Assembly: GCF_019880205.1 (NCBI RefSeq)
Contig: NZ_CP082292.1
Coordinates: 868,001 to 932,000 of the forward strand
Direction of reading: 5' to 3'
Length of the DNA: 64,000 nt
DNA from: Pantoea alfalfae
Lineage (GTDB): Bacteria > Pseudomonadota > Gammaproteobacteria > Enterobacterales > Enterobacteriaceae
The number at the start of each line of letters is the position of its first letter. Position 1 is the first letter of the stretch. The notes under the pieces were generated by a model, which had not been told where the DNA came from, did no database searches, and saw only the letters and a list, made by a program, of their open reading frames with translations. Below are positions 32,329 through 42,646 of this stretch, piece after piece. The position numbers and the translations under genes are program-made.

Positions 32329-35300
32329 ATGAGCAAGTTTCTTGATCGATTTCGTTATTTCAAACAGCTGGCTGAGCCCTTTTCCGGCCAGCATGGGCAG
32401 ACTTTAAACAGTAACCGCGACTGGGAAGATGGTTATCGCAGCCGCTGGCAGCACGATAAAGTCGTACGCTCTACCCACGGTGTTAACTGTACCGGCTCCT
32501 GCAGCTGGAAAATCTACGTCAAAAATGGATTGGTCACCTGGGAGACCCAGCAGACCGACTATCCGCGTACGCGTCCCGATCTGCCTAACCATGAGCCGCG
32601 TGGTTGCCCACGTGGAGCCAGCTACTCCTGGTATCTCTACAGCGCTAACCGCCTGAAATATCCGCTGATGCGTAAGAAGCTGATTCAGCTGTGGCGCGAC
32701 GCGAAGGCGCAGCACAGCGATCCGGTGGAGGCCTGGGCATCCATTATCAGCAATCCAGAGAAAGCGAAAAGCTACAAGCAGGCGCGCGGACGCGGCGGCT
32801 TTGTGCGTTCCAGCTGGCAGGAAGTGAACGAGATGATCGCTGCTGCGAACATCTGCACCGCGAAGACCTACGGCCCTGACCGAATTATGGGATTCTCGCC
32901 GATTCCGGCGATGTCGATGGTCTCTTACGCTGCCGGCGCTCGTTATCTGTCACTGATCGGCGGAACCTGCCTGAGCTTCTATGACTGGTATTGCGATCTG
33001 CCGCCTGCGTCACCGATGACCTGGGGCGAGCAGACCGACGTGCCGGAATCGGCCGACTGGTACAACTCCTCTTACATTATTGCCTGGGGCTCCAACGTGC
33101 CGCAGACCCGTACCCCGGATGCGCACTTCTTTACGGAAGTCCGCTATAAAGGGACAAAAACCGTGGCAATCACCCCGGACTATGCAGAAGTCGCGAAGCT
33201 GTGCGACCAGTGGCTGAGTCCGAAGCAGGGCACCGACAGCGCGATGGCGCTGGCGATGGGCCATGTGATGCTGAAAGAGTTTCATCTTGATCGCGAAGTC
33301 GGTTATTTCCGCGACTATGTGCGCCGCTACACCGATATGCCGATGCTGGTCATGCTGGAGCCACGCGAGGGTGGCTACTACGCCGCAGGCCGTCAGCTAC
33401 GCGCCAGCGATCTGGTGGATGGTCTGGGTCAGGAGAATAACCCGGAGTGGAAAACCGTGGCGCTGGATCAGGCGACCGGTGAATTGATTGCGCCGCAGGG
33501 CTCTATCGGCTTCCGCTGGGGCGAAAAAGGGAAATGGAACCTGGAGCAGCGCGACGGCCTGTCACAAAAAGAAGTGGAGCTGCAACTCAGCCTGCTCGGC
33601 AGCCACGATGAGGTCGTTGAAGTCGGTTTCCCTTACTTTGGCGGCATCACCAGCGAGCATTTTAACAGCGTCGCGCTGGATGAGATTCTGCTGCACAAGC
33701 TGCCGGTGAAACGCCTGAAACTGGCGGATGGCAGTGAAGCGCTGGTCACCAGCGTCTACGATCTGACGCTGGCGAACTACGGTCTGGATCGCGGCCTTGA
33801 TGATACTAACTGCGCGCAAAGCTACGACGAAATTAAAGCCTACAGTCCGGCCTGGGCAGAGCAGATTACGAGTGTTTCCCGGCAGAACATCATCCGCATT
33901 GCCCGTGAGTTTGCCGAAAACGCCGAGAAAACCCGTGGCCGTTCAATGATTATCGTCGGTGCCGGTATGAACCACTGGTACCACATGGACATGAACTACC
34001 GCGGCCTGATGAACATGCTGATTTTCTGCGGCTGCGTCGGTCAGAGCGGCGGGGGCTGGGCGCACTATGTCGGTCAGGAGAAACTCCGTCCACAGACTGG
34101 CTGGACCCCGCTGGCCTTTGGCCTCGACTGGCAGCGTCCGCCGCGTCAGATGAACAGCACCTCTTTCTTCTACAACCACTCCAGTCAGTGGCGCTATGAA
34201 ACCCTGGCTACCAGCGAACTGCTGTCACCGCTGGCGGATAAAAGTCGCTACAGCGGCAGCCTGATCGACCTCAACGTGCGTGCCGAACGCATGGGCTGGC
34301 TGCCTTCCGCACCGCAGCTTAACGTCAACCCGCTGCACATCGCGGCGCAGGCGAAAGCCGCCGGTCAGTCCCCGCTGGATTACACCGTGGAAAGCCTGAA
34401 GCAGGGCACCATGCGGTTTGCCGCTGAACAGCCGGACGACCCGCAGAACTTCCCGCGTAACCTGTTTGTCTGGCGCTCTAACCTGCTCGGCTCCTCAGGT
34501 AAAGGGCATGAGTACATGCTCAAGTACCTGCTGGGCACCGAAAACGGCATTCAGGGTAAAGATTTAGGTCAGCAGGGCCGCGTGAAGCCGGAAGAAGTGG
34601 AATGGCTGGATCAGGGTGCCGAAGGCAAGCTGGATCTGGTGGTCACACTCGACTTCCGTATGTCGAGCACCTGTCTCTACTCCGATGTCGTACTGCCAAC
34701 CGCCACCTGGTATGAAAAAGACGATATGAATACCTCGGATATGCATCCGTTTATTCATCCGCTGTCGGCGGCCGTCGACCCGGCCTGGGATTCAAAAAGC
34801 GACTGGGAGATTTATAAAGGCATCGCGAAAGCCTTCTCCGATCTCTGCCCTGGCCATTTAGGTGTTGAAACGGATGTGGTGACGCTGCCGGTGTTGCATG
34901 ACTCACCGGCCGAACTGGCGCAGCCGTTCGAGACTAAAGACTGGAAAAAAGGCGAGTGCGACCTGATTCCGGGCAAAACCGCGCCACACATTATGGTGGT
35001 AGAGCGCGACTATCCGGCGATCTGGGAACGCTTTACCTCGCTGGGACCGTTGCTGGATACCCTGGGTAACGGCGGCAAAGGCATCAGCTGGAACACCAGC
35101 AAAGAGGTCGATTTCCTCAAGCTGCTTAACTATGTCAAAGCCGATGGTCCGGCAGCGGGGCGGCCAAATATTGACACGGCGATCGATGCAGCAGAAGTGA
35201 TCCTGGCACTGGCACCAGAAACCAATGGTCAGGTGGCGGTGAAAGCCTGGCAGGCGCTGGGGGCGATTACCGGTCGTGACCACACGCATCTGGCACTGAA

Positions 35301-36090
35301 CAAAGAAGATGAGAAGATCCGCTTCCGCGATATCCAGGCACAGCCGCGCAAAATTATCTCCAGTCCGACCTGGTCAGGTCTGGAAGATGAACATGTCTCC
35401 TACAACGCCTGCTACACCAACGTTCATGAGCTGATCCCGTGGCGTACCCTGAGCGGTCGGCAGCAGCTCTATCAGGACCATGAGTGGATGCGCGCCTTCG
35501 GTGAGAGCCTGATGGTTTATCGTCCGCCAATTGATACCCGTGCGGCGAAGCCGTTGCTGAACAGCAAACCCAACGGTAACCCGGAGAAGGCGCTGAACTT
35601 CCTGACGCCACATCAGAAATGGGGCATTCACTCCACCTACAGCGACAACCTGCTGATGCTGACGCTATCACGCGGCGGCCCGATTGTCTGGATGAGTGAA
35701 GATGACGCCCGCGAGCTGGGCATTGTGGATAACGACTGGATCGAGGCGTTCAACGCCAACGGTGCACTGACCGCGCGTGCGGTGGTGAGCCAGCGTATCC
35801 CGGCCGGTATGACCATGATGTATCACGCTCAGGAACGCATCGTGAATATCCCCGGTTCGGAGATCACCAGCCAGCGCGGCGGCATCCATAACTCCGTGAC
35901 GCGAACCTGCCCGAAACCGACCCATATGATCGGCGGTTATGCCCAGCTCTCCTGGGGCTTTAACTACTACGGCACCGTCGGCTCTAACCGCGATGAGTTC
36001 GTGGTGGTCAGAAAAATGAACAACATTAACTGGTTAGATGGGGAAGGCAACGATGCCTGCCAGGGCAGCCAGCAGGAGGTAAAACCATGA
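32329..36090 (+). CDS. narG: Respiratory nitrate reductase alpha subunit NarG
   Basis: Cytoplasmic catalytic subunit that reduces nitrate to nitrite at a Mo-bis-MGD centre. It has 1253 residues (E. coli 1247). The N-terminal 4Fe-4S cluster FS0 uses H50, C54 and C58 in STHGVNCTGSC, with a later Cys. The Mo ligand Asp is in the FYDWYCDLPPAS segment (219-223). The start MSKFLDRFRYFKQ follows CAGGAG and matches E. coli. It overlaps narH by four bases. There is no twin-arginine export signal beyond the vestigial N-terminus. Confidence 0.98.
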   Translation: MSKFLDRFRYFKQLAEPFSGQHGQTLNSNRDWEDGYRSRWQHDKVVRSTHGVNCTGSCSWKIYVKNGLVTWETQQTDYPRTRPDLPNHEPRGCPRGASYSWYLYSANRLKYPLMRKKLIQLWRDAKAQHSDPVEAWASIISNPEKAKSYKQARGRGGFVRSSWQEVNEMIAAANICTAKTYGPDRIMGFSPIPAMSMVSYAAGARYLSLIGGTCLSFYDWYCDLPPASPMTWGEQTDVPESADWYNSSYIIAWGSNVPQTRTPDAHFFTEVRYKGTKTVAITPDYAEVAKLCDQWLSPKQGTDSAMALAMGHVMLKEFHLDREVGYFRDYVRRYTDMPMLVMLEPREGGYYAAGRQLRASDLVDGLGQENNPEWKTVALDQATGELIAPQGSIGFRWGEKGKWNLEQRDGLSQKEVELQLSLLGSHDEVVEVGFPYFGGITSEHFNSVALDEILLHKLPVKRLKLADGSEALVTSVYDLTLANYGLDRGLDDTNCAQSYDEIKAYSPAWAEQITSVSRQNIIRIAREFAENAEKTRGRSMIIVGAGMNHWYHMDMNYRGLMNMLIFCGCVGQSGGGWAHYVGQEKLRPQTGWTPLAFGLDWQRPPRQMNSTSFFYNHSSQWRYETLATSELLSPLADKSRYSGSLIDLNVRAERMGWLPSAPQLNVNPLHIAAQAKAAGQSPLDYTVESLKQGTMRFAAEQPDDPQNFPRNLFVWRSNLLGSSGKGHEYMLKYLLGTENGIQGKDLGQQGRVKPEEVEWLDQGAEGKLDLVVTLDFRMSSTCLYSDVVLPTATWYEKDDMNTSDMHPFIHPLSAAVDPAWDSKSDWEIYKGIAKAFSDLCPGHLGVETDVVTLPVLHDSPAELAQPFETKDWKKGECDLIPGKTAPHIMVVERDYPAIWERFTSLGPLLDTLGNGGKGISWNTSKEVDFLKLLNYVKADGPAAGRPNIDTAIDAAEVILALAPETNGQVAVKAWQALGAITGRDHTHLALNKEDEKIRFRDIQAQPRKIISSPTWSGLEDEHVSYNACYTNVHELIPWRTLSGRQQLYQDHEWMRAFGESLMVYRPPIDTRAAKPLLNSKPNGNPEKALNFLTPHQKWGIHSTYSDNLLMLTLSRGGPIVWMSEDDARELGIVDNDWIEAFNANGALTARAVVSQRIPAGMTMMYHAQERIVNIPGSEITSQRGGIHNSVTRTCPKPTHMIGGYAQLSWGFNYYGTVGSNRDEFVVVRKMNNINWLDGEGNDACQGSQQEVKP

Positions 36091-37631
36091 AAATTCGTTC
36101 ACAGGTCGGCATGGTGCTGAATCTCGACAAATGTATCGGCTGCCACACCTGTTCGGTGACCTGTAAAAACGTCTGGACCAGTCGCGAGGGCATGGAATAC
36201 GCCTGGTTCAATAACGTCGAAAGCAAACCTGGCGTCGGCTATCCGCACGCCTGGGAAAATCAGCAGAAATGGAAGGGTGGCTGGATCCGTAAGATCAACG
36301 GCAAGCTGGAGCCGCGCATGGGCAGTCGCGTCGGCCTGCTGTCGAAGATCTTCGCTAACCCGGATGTGCCTGCACTGGATGATTACTACGAGCCGTTCGA
36401 TTTCGATTATCAGCATCTGCACAACGCGCCTGCCGGTAAACATCAGCCGATCGCACGTCCGCGCTCACTGATCACCGGTGAGCGGATGAAAAAGATCGAA
36501 AACGGCCCGAACTGGGAAGAGATCCTTGGCGGCGAATTTGCCAAGCGCTCGCAGGATAAGAACTTCGATAATATCCAGAAGGAGATCTACGGCCAGTTTG
36601 AGCATACCTTCATGATGTATCTGCCGCGCCTGTGTGAGCACTGCCTCAACCCGGCGTGCGTGGCGACCTGCCCCAGCGGCGCGATCTACAAGCGCGGCGA
36701 AGATGGCATTGTGCTGATCGACCAGGATAAATGTCGCGGCTGGCGGATGTGCCTGACCGGCTGTCCGTACAAGAAGATCTACTTCAACTGGAAAAGCGGC
36801 AAATCGGAAAAATGCATTTTCTGTTATCCACGTATTGAAGCGGGCCAGCCCACCGTCTGCTCGGAAACCTGTGTCGGCCGTATCCGCTATCTCGGCGTGC
36901 TGCTCTATGACGCTGACCGCATTGAACAGGCGGCCGCAGCGGAAAACGAGAAAGATCTCTATCAGAGCCAGCTGGATATCTTCCTTGATCCCCACGATCC
37001 GGCCGTGATCGCCCAGGCACTGAAAGATGGCGTTGCGCAGAGCGTGATCGACGCCGCGCAACGCTCTCCGGTCTACAAAATGGCGATGGAATGGAAGCTG
37101 GCGCTGCCGCTTCATCCTGAATACCGCACGCTGCCGATGGTCTGGTATGTGCCGCCATTATCACCGATTCAGTCGGCGGTGGATGGCGGGGCGCTGGCGC
37201 ATACCGGCGTGCTGCCGGATGTGGAAAGCCTGCGCATTCCGGTTGAGTACCTGGCGAACCTGCTGACCGCAGGCGACACCGCGCCGGTGCTGCTGGCACT
37301 GAAACGCATGCTGGCGATGCGCCATTACAAGCGCGCAGAAAGCGTGGACGGTGAGCATGATGTCCGGGCGCTGGAGCAGGTCGGTCTGACCGAAGCGCAG
37401 GCGCAGGAGATGTACCGTTATCTGGCGATCGCTAACTATGAAGATCGCTTTGTGGTGCCTTCCAGCCATCGTGAACTGGCGCGTGAAGCCTTCCCGGAAA
37501 GCAAAGGCTGTGGCTTCAGCTTTGGCGATGGCTGCCACGGCAGCGACAGCAAATTTAACCTGTTCAACAGCCGCCGTATTGATGCCATTGACGTCAGCAG
37601 GAAAACCAGCCGTCCGGAGGATGCCTCATGA
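36087..37631 (+). CDS. narH: Respiratory nitrate reductase beta subunit NarH
   Basis: Electron-transfer subunit that carries iron-sulfur clusters FS1-FS4 between NarI hemes and NarG. It has 514 residues (E. coli 512). Cysteine clusters are CIGCHTCSVTC near residue 16, CEHCLNPACVATCPSG near 184, CRGWRMCLTGCPYKK near 217 (Trp replaces one Cys, giving the 3Fe-4S cluster) and KCIFCYPRI with CSETCVGR near 244-263. It is coupled to narG and narJ by ATGA overlaps. Confidence 0.97.
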   Translation: MKIRSQVGMVLNLDKCIGCHTCSVTCKNVWTSREGMEYAWFNNVESKPGVGYPHAWENQQKWKGGWIRKINGKLEPRMGSRVGLLSKIFANPDVPALDDYYEPFDFDYQHLHNAPAGKHQPIARPRSLITGERMKKIENGPNWEEILGGEFAKRSQDKNFDNIQKEIYGQFEHTFMMYLPRLCEHCLNPACVATCPSGAIYKRGEDGIVLIDQDKCRGWRMCLTGCPYKKIYFNWKSGKSEKCIFCYPRIEAGQPTVCSETCVGRIRYLGVLLYDADRIEQAAAAENEKDLYQSQLDIFLDPHDPAVIAQALKDGVAQSVIDAAQRSPVYKMAMEWKLALPLHPEYRTLPMVWYVPPLSPIQSAVDGGALAHTGVLPDVESLRIPVEYLANLLTAGDTAPVLLALKRMLAMRHYKRAESVDGEHDVRALEQVGLTEAQAQEMYRYLAIANYEDRFVVPSSHRELAREAFPESKGCGFSFGDGCHGSDSKFNLFNSRRIDAIDVSRKTSRPEDAS

Positions 37632-38356
37632 TCACGCTGCGTGTTGTGTCGCGTCTGCTGGACTACCCGGATGAGGCGCTGTTTACCCACTATCCCGACC
37701 TGATCGCGGCGCTGGAAGAGGCCAGCGAACTCAACCTGCAACAGAGCGCACGGCTGGTACGCTTCATCAATCAGCTCTGCACCCGGCCCATGCTGGATGT
37801 GCAGGCTGACTACTGCGAACTGTTTGATCGCGGCCGCGCCACCTCGCTGCTGCTGTTTGAACATGTGCACGGTGAGTCGCGCGATCGCGGTCAGGCGATG
37901 GTTGATCTGCTGGAACAGTACCGGGCTGACGGTCTGGAACTGGACAGCAAAGAGTTGCCCGATTATCTGCCGCTCTACCTGGAATATCTCGCCTGCAAAA
38001 GCGATGAGGCCGCGCGTCAGGGGCTGGAGGACATCGTGCCAATTCTGGCCTTGCTGGCCGCGCGTCTGGAAGAGCGACAGAGTCCTTATGCTGACCTGTT
38101 CACCGTGTTACTGACGCTGTCCGGCAGCGCAGTCGATCCTGCGGCCCTCAAGCCCCAGGTGGCGCAGGAAGCGCGTGATGATACCCCGGCAGCACTCGAT
38201 GCGGTCTGGGAAGAGGAGCAGATTAAATTTCTCGGCGAACAGGGCTGTGCCTCAGCGCAGCAGGCGAGGCATCAGCGTCGCTTCGCCGATGCGGTCGCGC
38301 CGCAGTATCTGGATATCGCCGCGGTGACGGCGCGCACCACAGGAGAATCAGCATGA
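37628..38356 (+). CDS. narJ: Nitrate reductase maturation chaperone NarJ
   Basis: System-specific chaperone of the TorD/DmsD family that binds the NarG N-terminus and helps insert the molybdenum cofactor; it is not part of the final enzyme. It has 242 residues (E. coli 236). The conserved core [20 protein letters not shown] and [13 protein letters not shown] are present. It overlaps narH upstream and narI downstream by four bases each. Confidence 0.95.
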   Translation: MITLRVVSRLLDYPDEALFTHYPDLIAALEEASELNLQQSARLVRFINQLCTRPMLDVQADYCELFDRGRATSLLLFEHVHGESRDRGQAMVDLLEQYRADGLELDSKELPDYLPLYLEYLACKSDEAARQGLEDIVPILALLAARLEERQSPYADLFTVLLTLSGSAVDPAALKPQVAQEARDDTPAALDAVWEEEQIKFLGEQGCASAQQARHQRRFADAVAPQYLDIAAVTARTTGESA

Positions 38357-39030
38357 ATTTTATTAACACTTTCTTCTTCGATATTTACCCTTACCTGGCC
38401 GGGACGGTTTTTCTGGTTGGGAGCTGGCTGCGCTATGACTACGGGCAGTACAGCTGGCGGGCCGGTTCCAGTCAGATGCTGGACAAAAAAGGAATGCGGC
38501 TTGCCTCTAACCTTTTCCACATCGGCATCATCGGTATCTTCTTCGGTCATATCGTCGGGATGCTGACCCCGCACTGGATGTATGAATCCTTCCTGCCGAT
38601 CGACGTGAAGCAGAAGCTGGCGATGATTGCCGGTGGCCTGTTCGGTGCGATGACGCTGGCGGGTGGGGCGCTGCTGCTGAAGCGCCGTCTGACCAATCCA
38701 CGAGTGCGGGCGACCAGCAGCGTCGGCGACATTCTGATCCTGACGTTGCTGGTGGCTCAGGCCACGCTGGGTCTTCTGACCATTCCGTTCTCTGCTCAGC
38801 ATTTGGACGGCAGTGAGATGATGAAGCTGGTGGGCTGGGCACAGGCGGTGGTGACCTTCCACGGTGGTGCGTCGCAACATCTTGAGGGCGTCGCGTTTAT
38901 CTATCGCGTGCACATGGTACTGGGCATGACGCTGTTCCTGCTGTTCCCGTTCTGTCGTCTGGTGCATATCTGGAGCGCACCAGTTGAATATCTGACCCGC
39001 CGTTATCAGCTGGTGAGAAACCGCCGCTAA
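38353..39030 (+). CDS. narI: Respiratory nitrate reductase gamma subunit NarI
   Basis: Membrane cytochrome b subunit that oxidises quinol and passes electrons to NarH. It has 225 residues, identical in length to E. coli. Five transmembrane helices are seen. Heme-ligand histidines are likely in [15 protein letters not shown] (helix 2) and in [23 protein letters not shown] (helix 5). It ends the narGHJI operon and is followed by a GC-rich hairpin. Confidence 0.97.
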   Translation: MNFINTFFFDIYPYLAGTVFLVGSWLRYDYGQYSWRAGSSQMLDKKGMRLASNLFHIGIIGIFFGHIVGMLTPHWMYESFLPIDVKQKLAMIAGGLFGAMTLAGGALLLKRRLTNPRVRATSSVGDILILTLLVAQATLGLLTIPFSAQHLDGSEMMKLVGWAQAVVTFHGGASQHLEGVAFIYRVHMVLGMTLFLLFPFCRLVHIWSAPVEYLTRRYQLVRNRR

Positions 39031-39039
39031 TCCCGGAAA

Positions 39040-39069
39040 GGCTGTGGGGGGAGATACCGCCCCGCAGCC
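39040..39069 (+). terminator. Terminator-like hairpin after narI
   Basis: GGCTGTGGGG pairs with CCCCGCAGCC (one G-T pair) across a 10-base loop, 9 bases after the narI stop. The nearest T-run (about 39095-39101) is 25 bases further on, so the exact end point is uncertain. The 150-base gap to mltB contains nothing else that I recognise. Confidence 0.6.
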
Positions 39070-39180
39070 ATGTTAACCCACGGCTGCGTTGACGTTTTTT
39101 TAAGATTCCGGACTGTATGTCAACGCGCTGAACGACTACTATTACCGCATCTGAATTTACCCTTCGTTTATGGATAACCG

Positions 39181-40263
39181 ATGCGTCTCAAGTTAGCCCT
39201 CCTTGCGTTCATCCCGCTTCTGGCCTCCTGCAGCAGCAAACCTGACGTTCCTTCCCAGCAGAAGATGCTGGCTGCGCCACAGGGCGGTTTCTTACTGCAG
39301 CCGTCGCACAGCGGGCAGGCGATGTTCGGCGACTTTGCCGGTAATCCGGCCGCAGAGCAGTTTATCGATAAGATGGTTGAGAAGCATGACTTCGACCGTG
39401 AGCAGCTGCACAACATCATCGGTCAGGCTAAGCGACTTGATTACGTGCTGCGGCTGATGGATCGTCAGGCACCGAGCTATACGCCTGCACCGGGACCTAA
39501 CGGTGCCTGGATCCGCTATCGCAACAAGTTCATTACGCCGGATAACGTGCAAAACGGCGTGGCGTTCTGGAACCAGTATCAGGATGCGCTGCAACGCGCG
39601 CAGCAGGTCTATGGCGTGCCGCCGGAAATCATTGTCGGCATCATTGGCGTGGAAACCCGCTGGGGTCGCGTAATGGGGAAAACGCGGATTCTGGATGCGC
39701 TTGCAACCTTATCGTTTAACTATCCGCGCCGTGCCGCGTACTTCAGCAGCGAGCTGGAAACCTTCCTGCTGATGTCGCGTAAAGAGCAGGATGATCCGCT
39801 GGCGCTGAAAGGCTCTTTCGCCGGGGCGATGGGCTATGGTCAGTTTATGCCTTCCTCTTACAATGATTACGCGGTTGATTTCAACGGCGACGGCCATGCA
39901 AACCTGTGGGATCCGGTGGATGCGATCGGCAGCGTGGCGCACTACTTCCAGAAACACGGCTGGCGCAGCGGTGAAAATGTGGCGGTCCCGGCAAGCGGTC
40001 AGGCACCGATGCTGGAAGATGGCTTCAAAACCCGTTACAGCGTGAGCATGCTGGCGGCGTCAGGCCTGTCACCTCAGGGTTCGCTGGACGGTAACAATCA
40101 GGTCAGTCTGCTGCGCCTCGACTTAGGCACCAGCTACCAGTACTGGTACGGCTTACCCAATTTCGATGTCATTACCCGCTACAACCACAGTACTCATTAT
40201 GCGATGGCGGTATGGCAACTGGGTGAGGCGGTGAGCAAGGCACGGCAGGGCGGCCTGTTATAA
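39181..40263 (+). CDS. mltB: Membrane-bound lytic murein transglycosylase B
   Basis: Outer-membrane lipoprotein that cleaves peptidoglycan glycan strands to 1,6-anhydromuropeptides. It has 360 residues (E. coli 361). The lipobox LLASC gives lipidated C17. The catalytic glutamate is E158 in IIGVETRWGRVMGKT, followed by FAGAMGYGQFMPSSY and DFNGDGHANLWDPVDAIGSV, family 3 lytic transglycosylase motifs. It is separate from the nar operon upstream, with its own probable promoter. Confidence 0.96.
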   Translation: MRLKLALLAFIPLLASCSSKPDVPSQQKMLAAPQGGFLLQPSHSGQAMFGDFAGNPAAEQFIDKMVEKHDFDREQLHNIIGQAKRLDYVLRLMDRQAPSYTPAPGPNGAWIRYRNKFITPDNVQNGVAFWNQYQDALQRAQQVYGVPPEIIVGIIGVETRWGRVMGKTRILDALATLSFNYPRRAAYFSSELETFLLMSRKEQDDPLALKGSFAGAMGYGQFMPSSYNDYAVDFNGDGHANLWDPVDAIGSVAHYFQKHGWRSGENVAVPASGQAPMLEDGFKTRYSVSMLAASGLSPQGSLDGNNQVSLLRLDLGTSYQYWYGLPNFDVITRYNHSTHYAMAVWQLGEAVSKARQGGLL

Positions 40264-40343
40264 AGGCTATCCTTGTTAACTGTAAGGTTATATGATGACG
40301 CCCTTTTTCAGGCCATACAGCCACTGATACCTCTGGAGTCGTT

Positions 40344-40679
40344 ATGTCTTTACCTGCCTGCCCAGCTTGTCACGCCGATTACACCTGGCAAGATGGTGAT
40401 AATCTCAACTGCCCCTCCTGCGGCCATATCTGGACCGAAGGAGAGGGGGACAGCAGCAACGGATCGCTGGAAGTGCGTGATGCCAACGGCAATCTGCTGG
40501 CAGATGGCGACAGCGTCACGGTGATCAAAGATCTCAAGGTGAAGGGCAGTTCCTCATCGTTGAAGATCGGCACCAAAGTGAAAAGCATTCGCCTGGTTGA
40601 AGGGGACCACAACATCGACTGTAAAATCGACGGTTTTGGCCCGATGAAATTAAAATCTGAGTTTGTAAAAAAGAACTGA
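40344..40679 (+). CDS. yjdM: Zinc-ribbon protein YjdM (PhnA family)
   Basis: A 111-residue protein with an N-terminal zinc ribbon (CPAC at 6-9 and CPSC near 26-29) and a C-terminal SH3-like domain whose [13 protein letters not shown] and [20 protein letters not shown] segments are nearly identical to E. coli YjdM. YjdM was once called PhnA, but a role in phosphonate use is not established; its function remains unclear. In E. coli it lies elsewhere, so its place after mltB is a local difference. Confidence 0.92.
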   Translation: MSLPACPACHADYTWQDGDNLNCPSCGHIWTEGEGDSSNGSLEVRDANGNLLADGDSVTVIKDLKVKGSSSSLKIGTKVKSIRLVEGDHNIDCKIDGFGPMKLKSEFVKKN

Positions 40680-40685
40680 GATCCG

Positions 40686-40714
40686 GGGCGCAGGGATGCG
40701 CCCGCCTTTCTTTT
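40686..40714 (+). terminator. Terminator of yjdM
   Basis: GGGCGC pairs with GCGCCC across a 6-base loop followed by GCCTTTCTTTT. It lies between yjdM and the convergent DapA-family gene and touches that gene's stop codon. Confidence 0.8.
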
Positions 40715-41600
40715 AGCTGAACAGCCGATCGATTGCGGCGCACTGTTCCGCGTTCAGAGCACCACCGTAATTACGCGAATTACTGCTCATTGAGTCATAG
40801 CGACGCGCTACAGCCGTTTTAATCGTTGTCACAAAATCATCCCCGATACTGTAAATCGCCATCAGCCGACCAATCTGCTGCTGCAGACGCGTCAGCTCAG
40901 GAAGATTGCCTGTCCGCCACGCGTTCATCATTCCGGCGAAGTACTCCGGCACAATATTATTCAGGCCTGAAATCACCCCGGCCCCCCCCACCAGCAGATT
41001 GGGAAGCAGGTATTCGTCATATCCTGACAGCACGGCAAAATCACTGCGTACCTTGCGGGTCTCCTCAATCATTGCCCGGTTATGCGACAGGCAATCCACC
41101 GTATCTTTGATACCGACAAAGTTGGGCAGCTTTGCCGCCAGAGCGGCAATCAGCGTTGGCGTCAGATCGCAGCCGGTGCGAGCCGGGAAGTTGTAGGCAA
41201 ACCATTTGCCACCCAGCTGCGCATCAAGCGCTTCGAAGTAGTGCAACAGCTGCCGTTGCGTCTGTCCGTAGTAGTAGGGCGGCAGCACCATCACCGCGTC
41301 AAAGTCATTTTTCCAGGCGGCTTCGGCCAGTGTCAGCATGTCCGGGATACAGGTTGCTGAGATGTTCGCTACCATTTTTAGTGGTGACAAGGGTCTGGCT
41401 TCCTGAATCAGCTGTAAACGCTCCTGCTGCGTCAGTGAGGCAAACTCGCCAATGCTGCCCATCACCAGCAGGGTGTCAATACCGGAGTCATTGAGGCGGG
41501 AGAAGTGTCGCCCGAGCGCGTCGATATCAAGGCCGCCCTGCGCACTGAAAGGGGTGACGGTAGGGCACCAGACACCGGCAAAGGCCGATTTTTCACGCAT
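40713..41600 (-). CDS. DapA/N-acetylneuraminate lyase-family aldolase, substrate unknown
   Basis: A 295-residue class I pyruvate-type aldolase of the DHDPS/NAL superfamily. The Schiff-base lysine is K165 in FVGIKDTVD and the conserved tyrosine is Y136 in AYNFPARTG. The DapA GTTGE motif reads GSIGE (48-52) and the GVISGLNNIVPE segment replaces GxxSVxxN. These changes argue against true dihydrodipicolinate synthase. No sugar-acid or sialic-acid genes are adjacent that would suggest a substrate. It could be a keto-deoxy acid aldolase; I cannot assign it further. Confidence 0.8.
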   Translation of the reverse strand: MREKSAFAGVWCPTVTPFSAQGGLDIDALGRHFSRLNDSGIDTLLVMGSIGEFASLTQQERLQLIQEARPLSPLKMVANISATCIPDMLTLAEAAWKNDFDAVMVLPPYYYGQTQRQLLHYFEALDAQLGGKWFAYNFPARTGCDLTPTLIAALAAKLPNFVGIKDTVDCLSHNRAMIEETRKVRSDFAVLSGYDEYLLPNLLVGGAGVISGLNNIVPEYFAGMMNAWRTGNLPELTRLQQQIGRLMAIYSIGDDFVTTIKTAVARRYDSMSSNSRNYGGALNAEQCAAIDRLFS

Positions 41601-41765
41601 AGCTGTCTCCTGAAGTAAATGTTAAAAATGAAACAGTGTTTTAACTTAATGGATCCAGCCAGTCTCTGCCAGCGCGTGATGCAAAAATGAGCAACGAGTC
41701 GCACTTTTTCGCCTTTCATCCGTCTCAGTAAGCGAATACTTCTTACAACTGAGCGAGAGGTGATG

Positions 41766-42578
41766 ATGAAAGAGTGGGATCCCGTGCTGTATCGCAAATT
41801 TGAAGCGGAACGAACCCGTCCAGCCCGCGAACTGCTGGCTCGGATCAGCCTGGAACAGGTTGAGCAGGTGACGGATCTGGGCTGCGGACCCGGCAACAGC
41901 ACCGAGCTGCTCGCCGATGCCTGGCCGCTGGCGCAGATCACAGGACTAGACAGTTCAGCGACGATGCTAACTCAGGCCCGTGAACGTCTGCCGCACTGCC
42001 GTTTCGTCCAGGCAGATATCCGTACATGGCAGGCGGATACGCCGCAGCAAGTGATTTATGCGAACGCATCTCTGCAATGGCTGGATAATCACGCCACGCT
42101 GTTTCCTCATCTGGTCAGCCAGCTTGAACCCGATGGCGTGCTGGCGATACAGATGCCTGATAACCTCAATGAGCCGTCGCACCATCTGATGCGCGAGGTG
42201 GCGGCTGGAGATCGCTGGTCGTCACTCATTAATGCCAGTGTCGCTGAACGTACACAGCTGCTTTCTACGGGCGAGTACTACAATCTGCTGACCGAGGCTG
42301 GCTGTGAGGTAGATATCTGGCGGACCACCTATTATCACGTGATGGCCGATGCACAGGCGATTATCAGCTGGTTGCAGGCGACCGGCCTGAGGCCTTTCCT
42401 GGCTATGCTGAATGAATCTGAACAGTCGGCTTTTCTGTCTGATTATCATCAGCGCTTACTTACTGCTTATCCGGCTCAGGCCGATGGTCAGATTCTGCTC
42501 GCCTTTCCGCGACTTTTTATGGTTGCAGTGAAAAAAGGTGATGGCGCTGGAAAGCATGCCGCAAAATCAGGGCAATAA
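41766..42578 (+). CDS. tam: Trans-aconitate 2-methyltransferase Tam
   Basis: SAM-dependent methyltransferase that neutralises trans-aconitate, an inhibitor of aconitase. It has 270 residues (E. coli 252). The SAM motif is [13 protein letters not shown] near residue 38, followed by [11 protein letters not shown] and [19 protein letters not shown] and the C-terminal [17 protein letters not shown] segment match E. coli Tam. Three start codons lie in a row (GTG, ATG, ATG); the last has the best spacing from AGAGG. A C-terminal tail of about 18 basic residues is longer than usual. Confidence 0.88.
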   Translation: MKEWDPVLYRKFEAERTRPARELLARISLEQVEQVTDLGCGPGNSTELLADAWPLAQITGLDSSATMLTQARERLPHCRFVQADIRTWQADTPQQVIYANASLQWLDNHATLFPHLVSQLEPDGVLAIQMPDNLNEPSHHLMREVAAGDRWSSLINASVAERTQLLSTGEYYNLLTEAGCEVDIWRTTYYHVMADAQAIISWLQATGLRPFLAMLNESEQSAFLSDYHQRLLTAYPAQADGQILLAFPRLFMVAVKKGDGAGKHAAKSGQ

Positions 42579-42646
42579 TGATAAGAGCCCTTGAAAAAGT
42601 GGTTTTTCTGCACCACCTTCAACCTACGACCAAAGGGAGAGTTGCA

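Noticed and set aside
40273..40524. 83-codon plus-strand frame overlapping yjdM in another frame
   Set aside because: yjdM in this region is a clear, conserved gene; the other frame is incidental.
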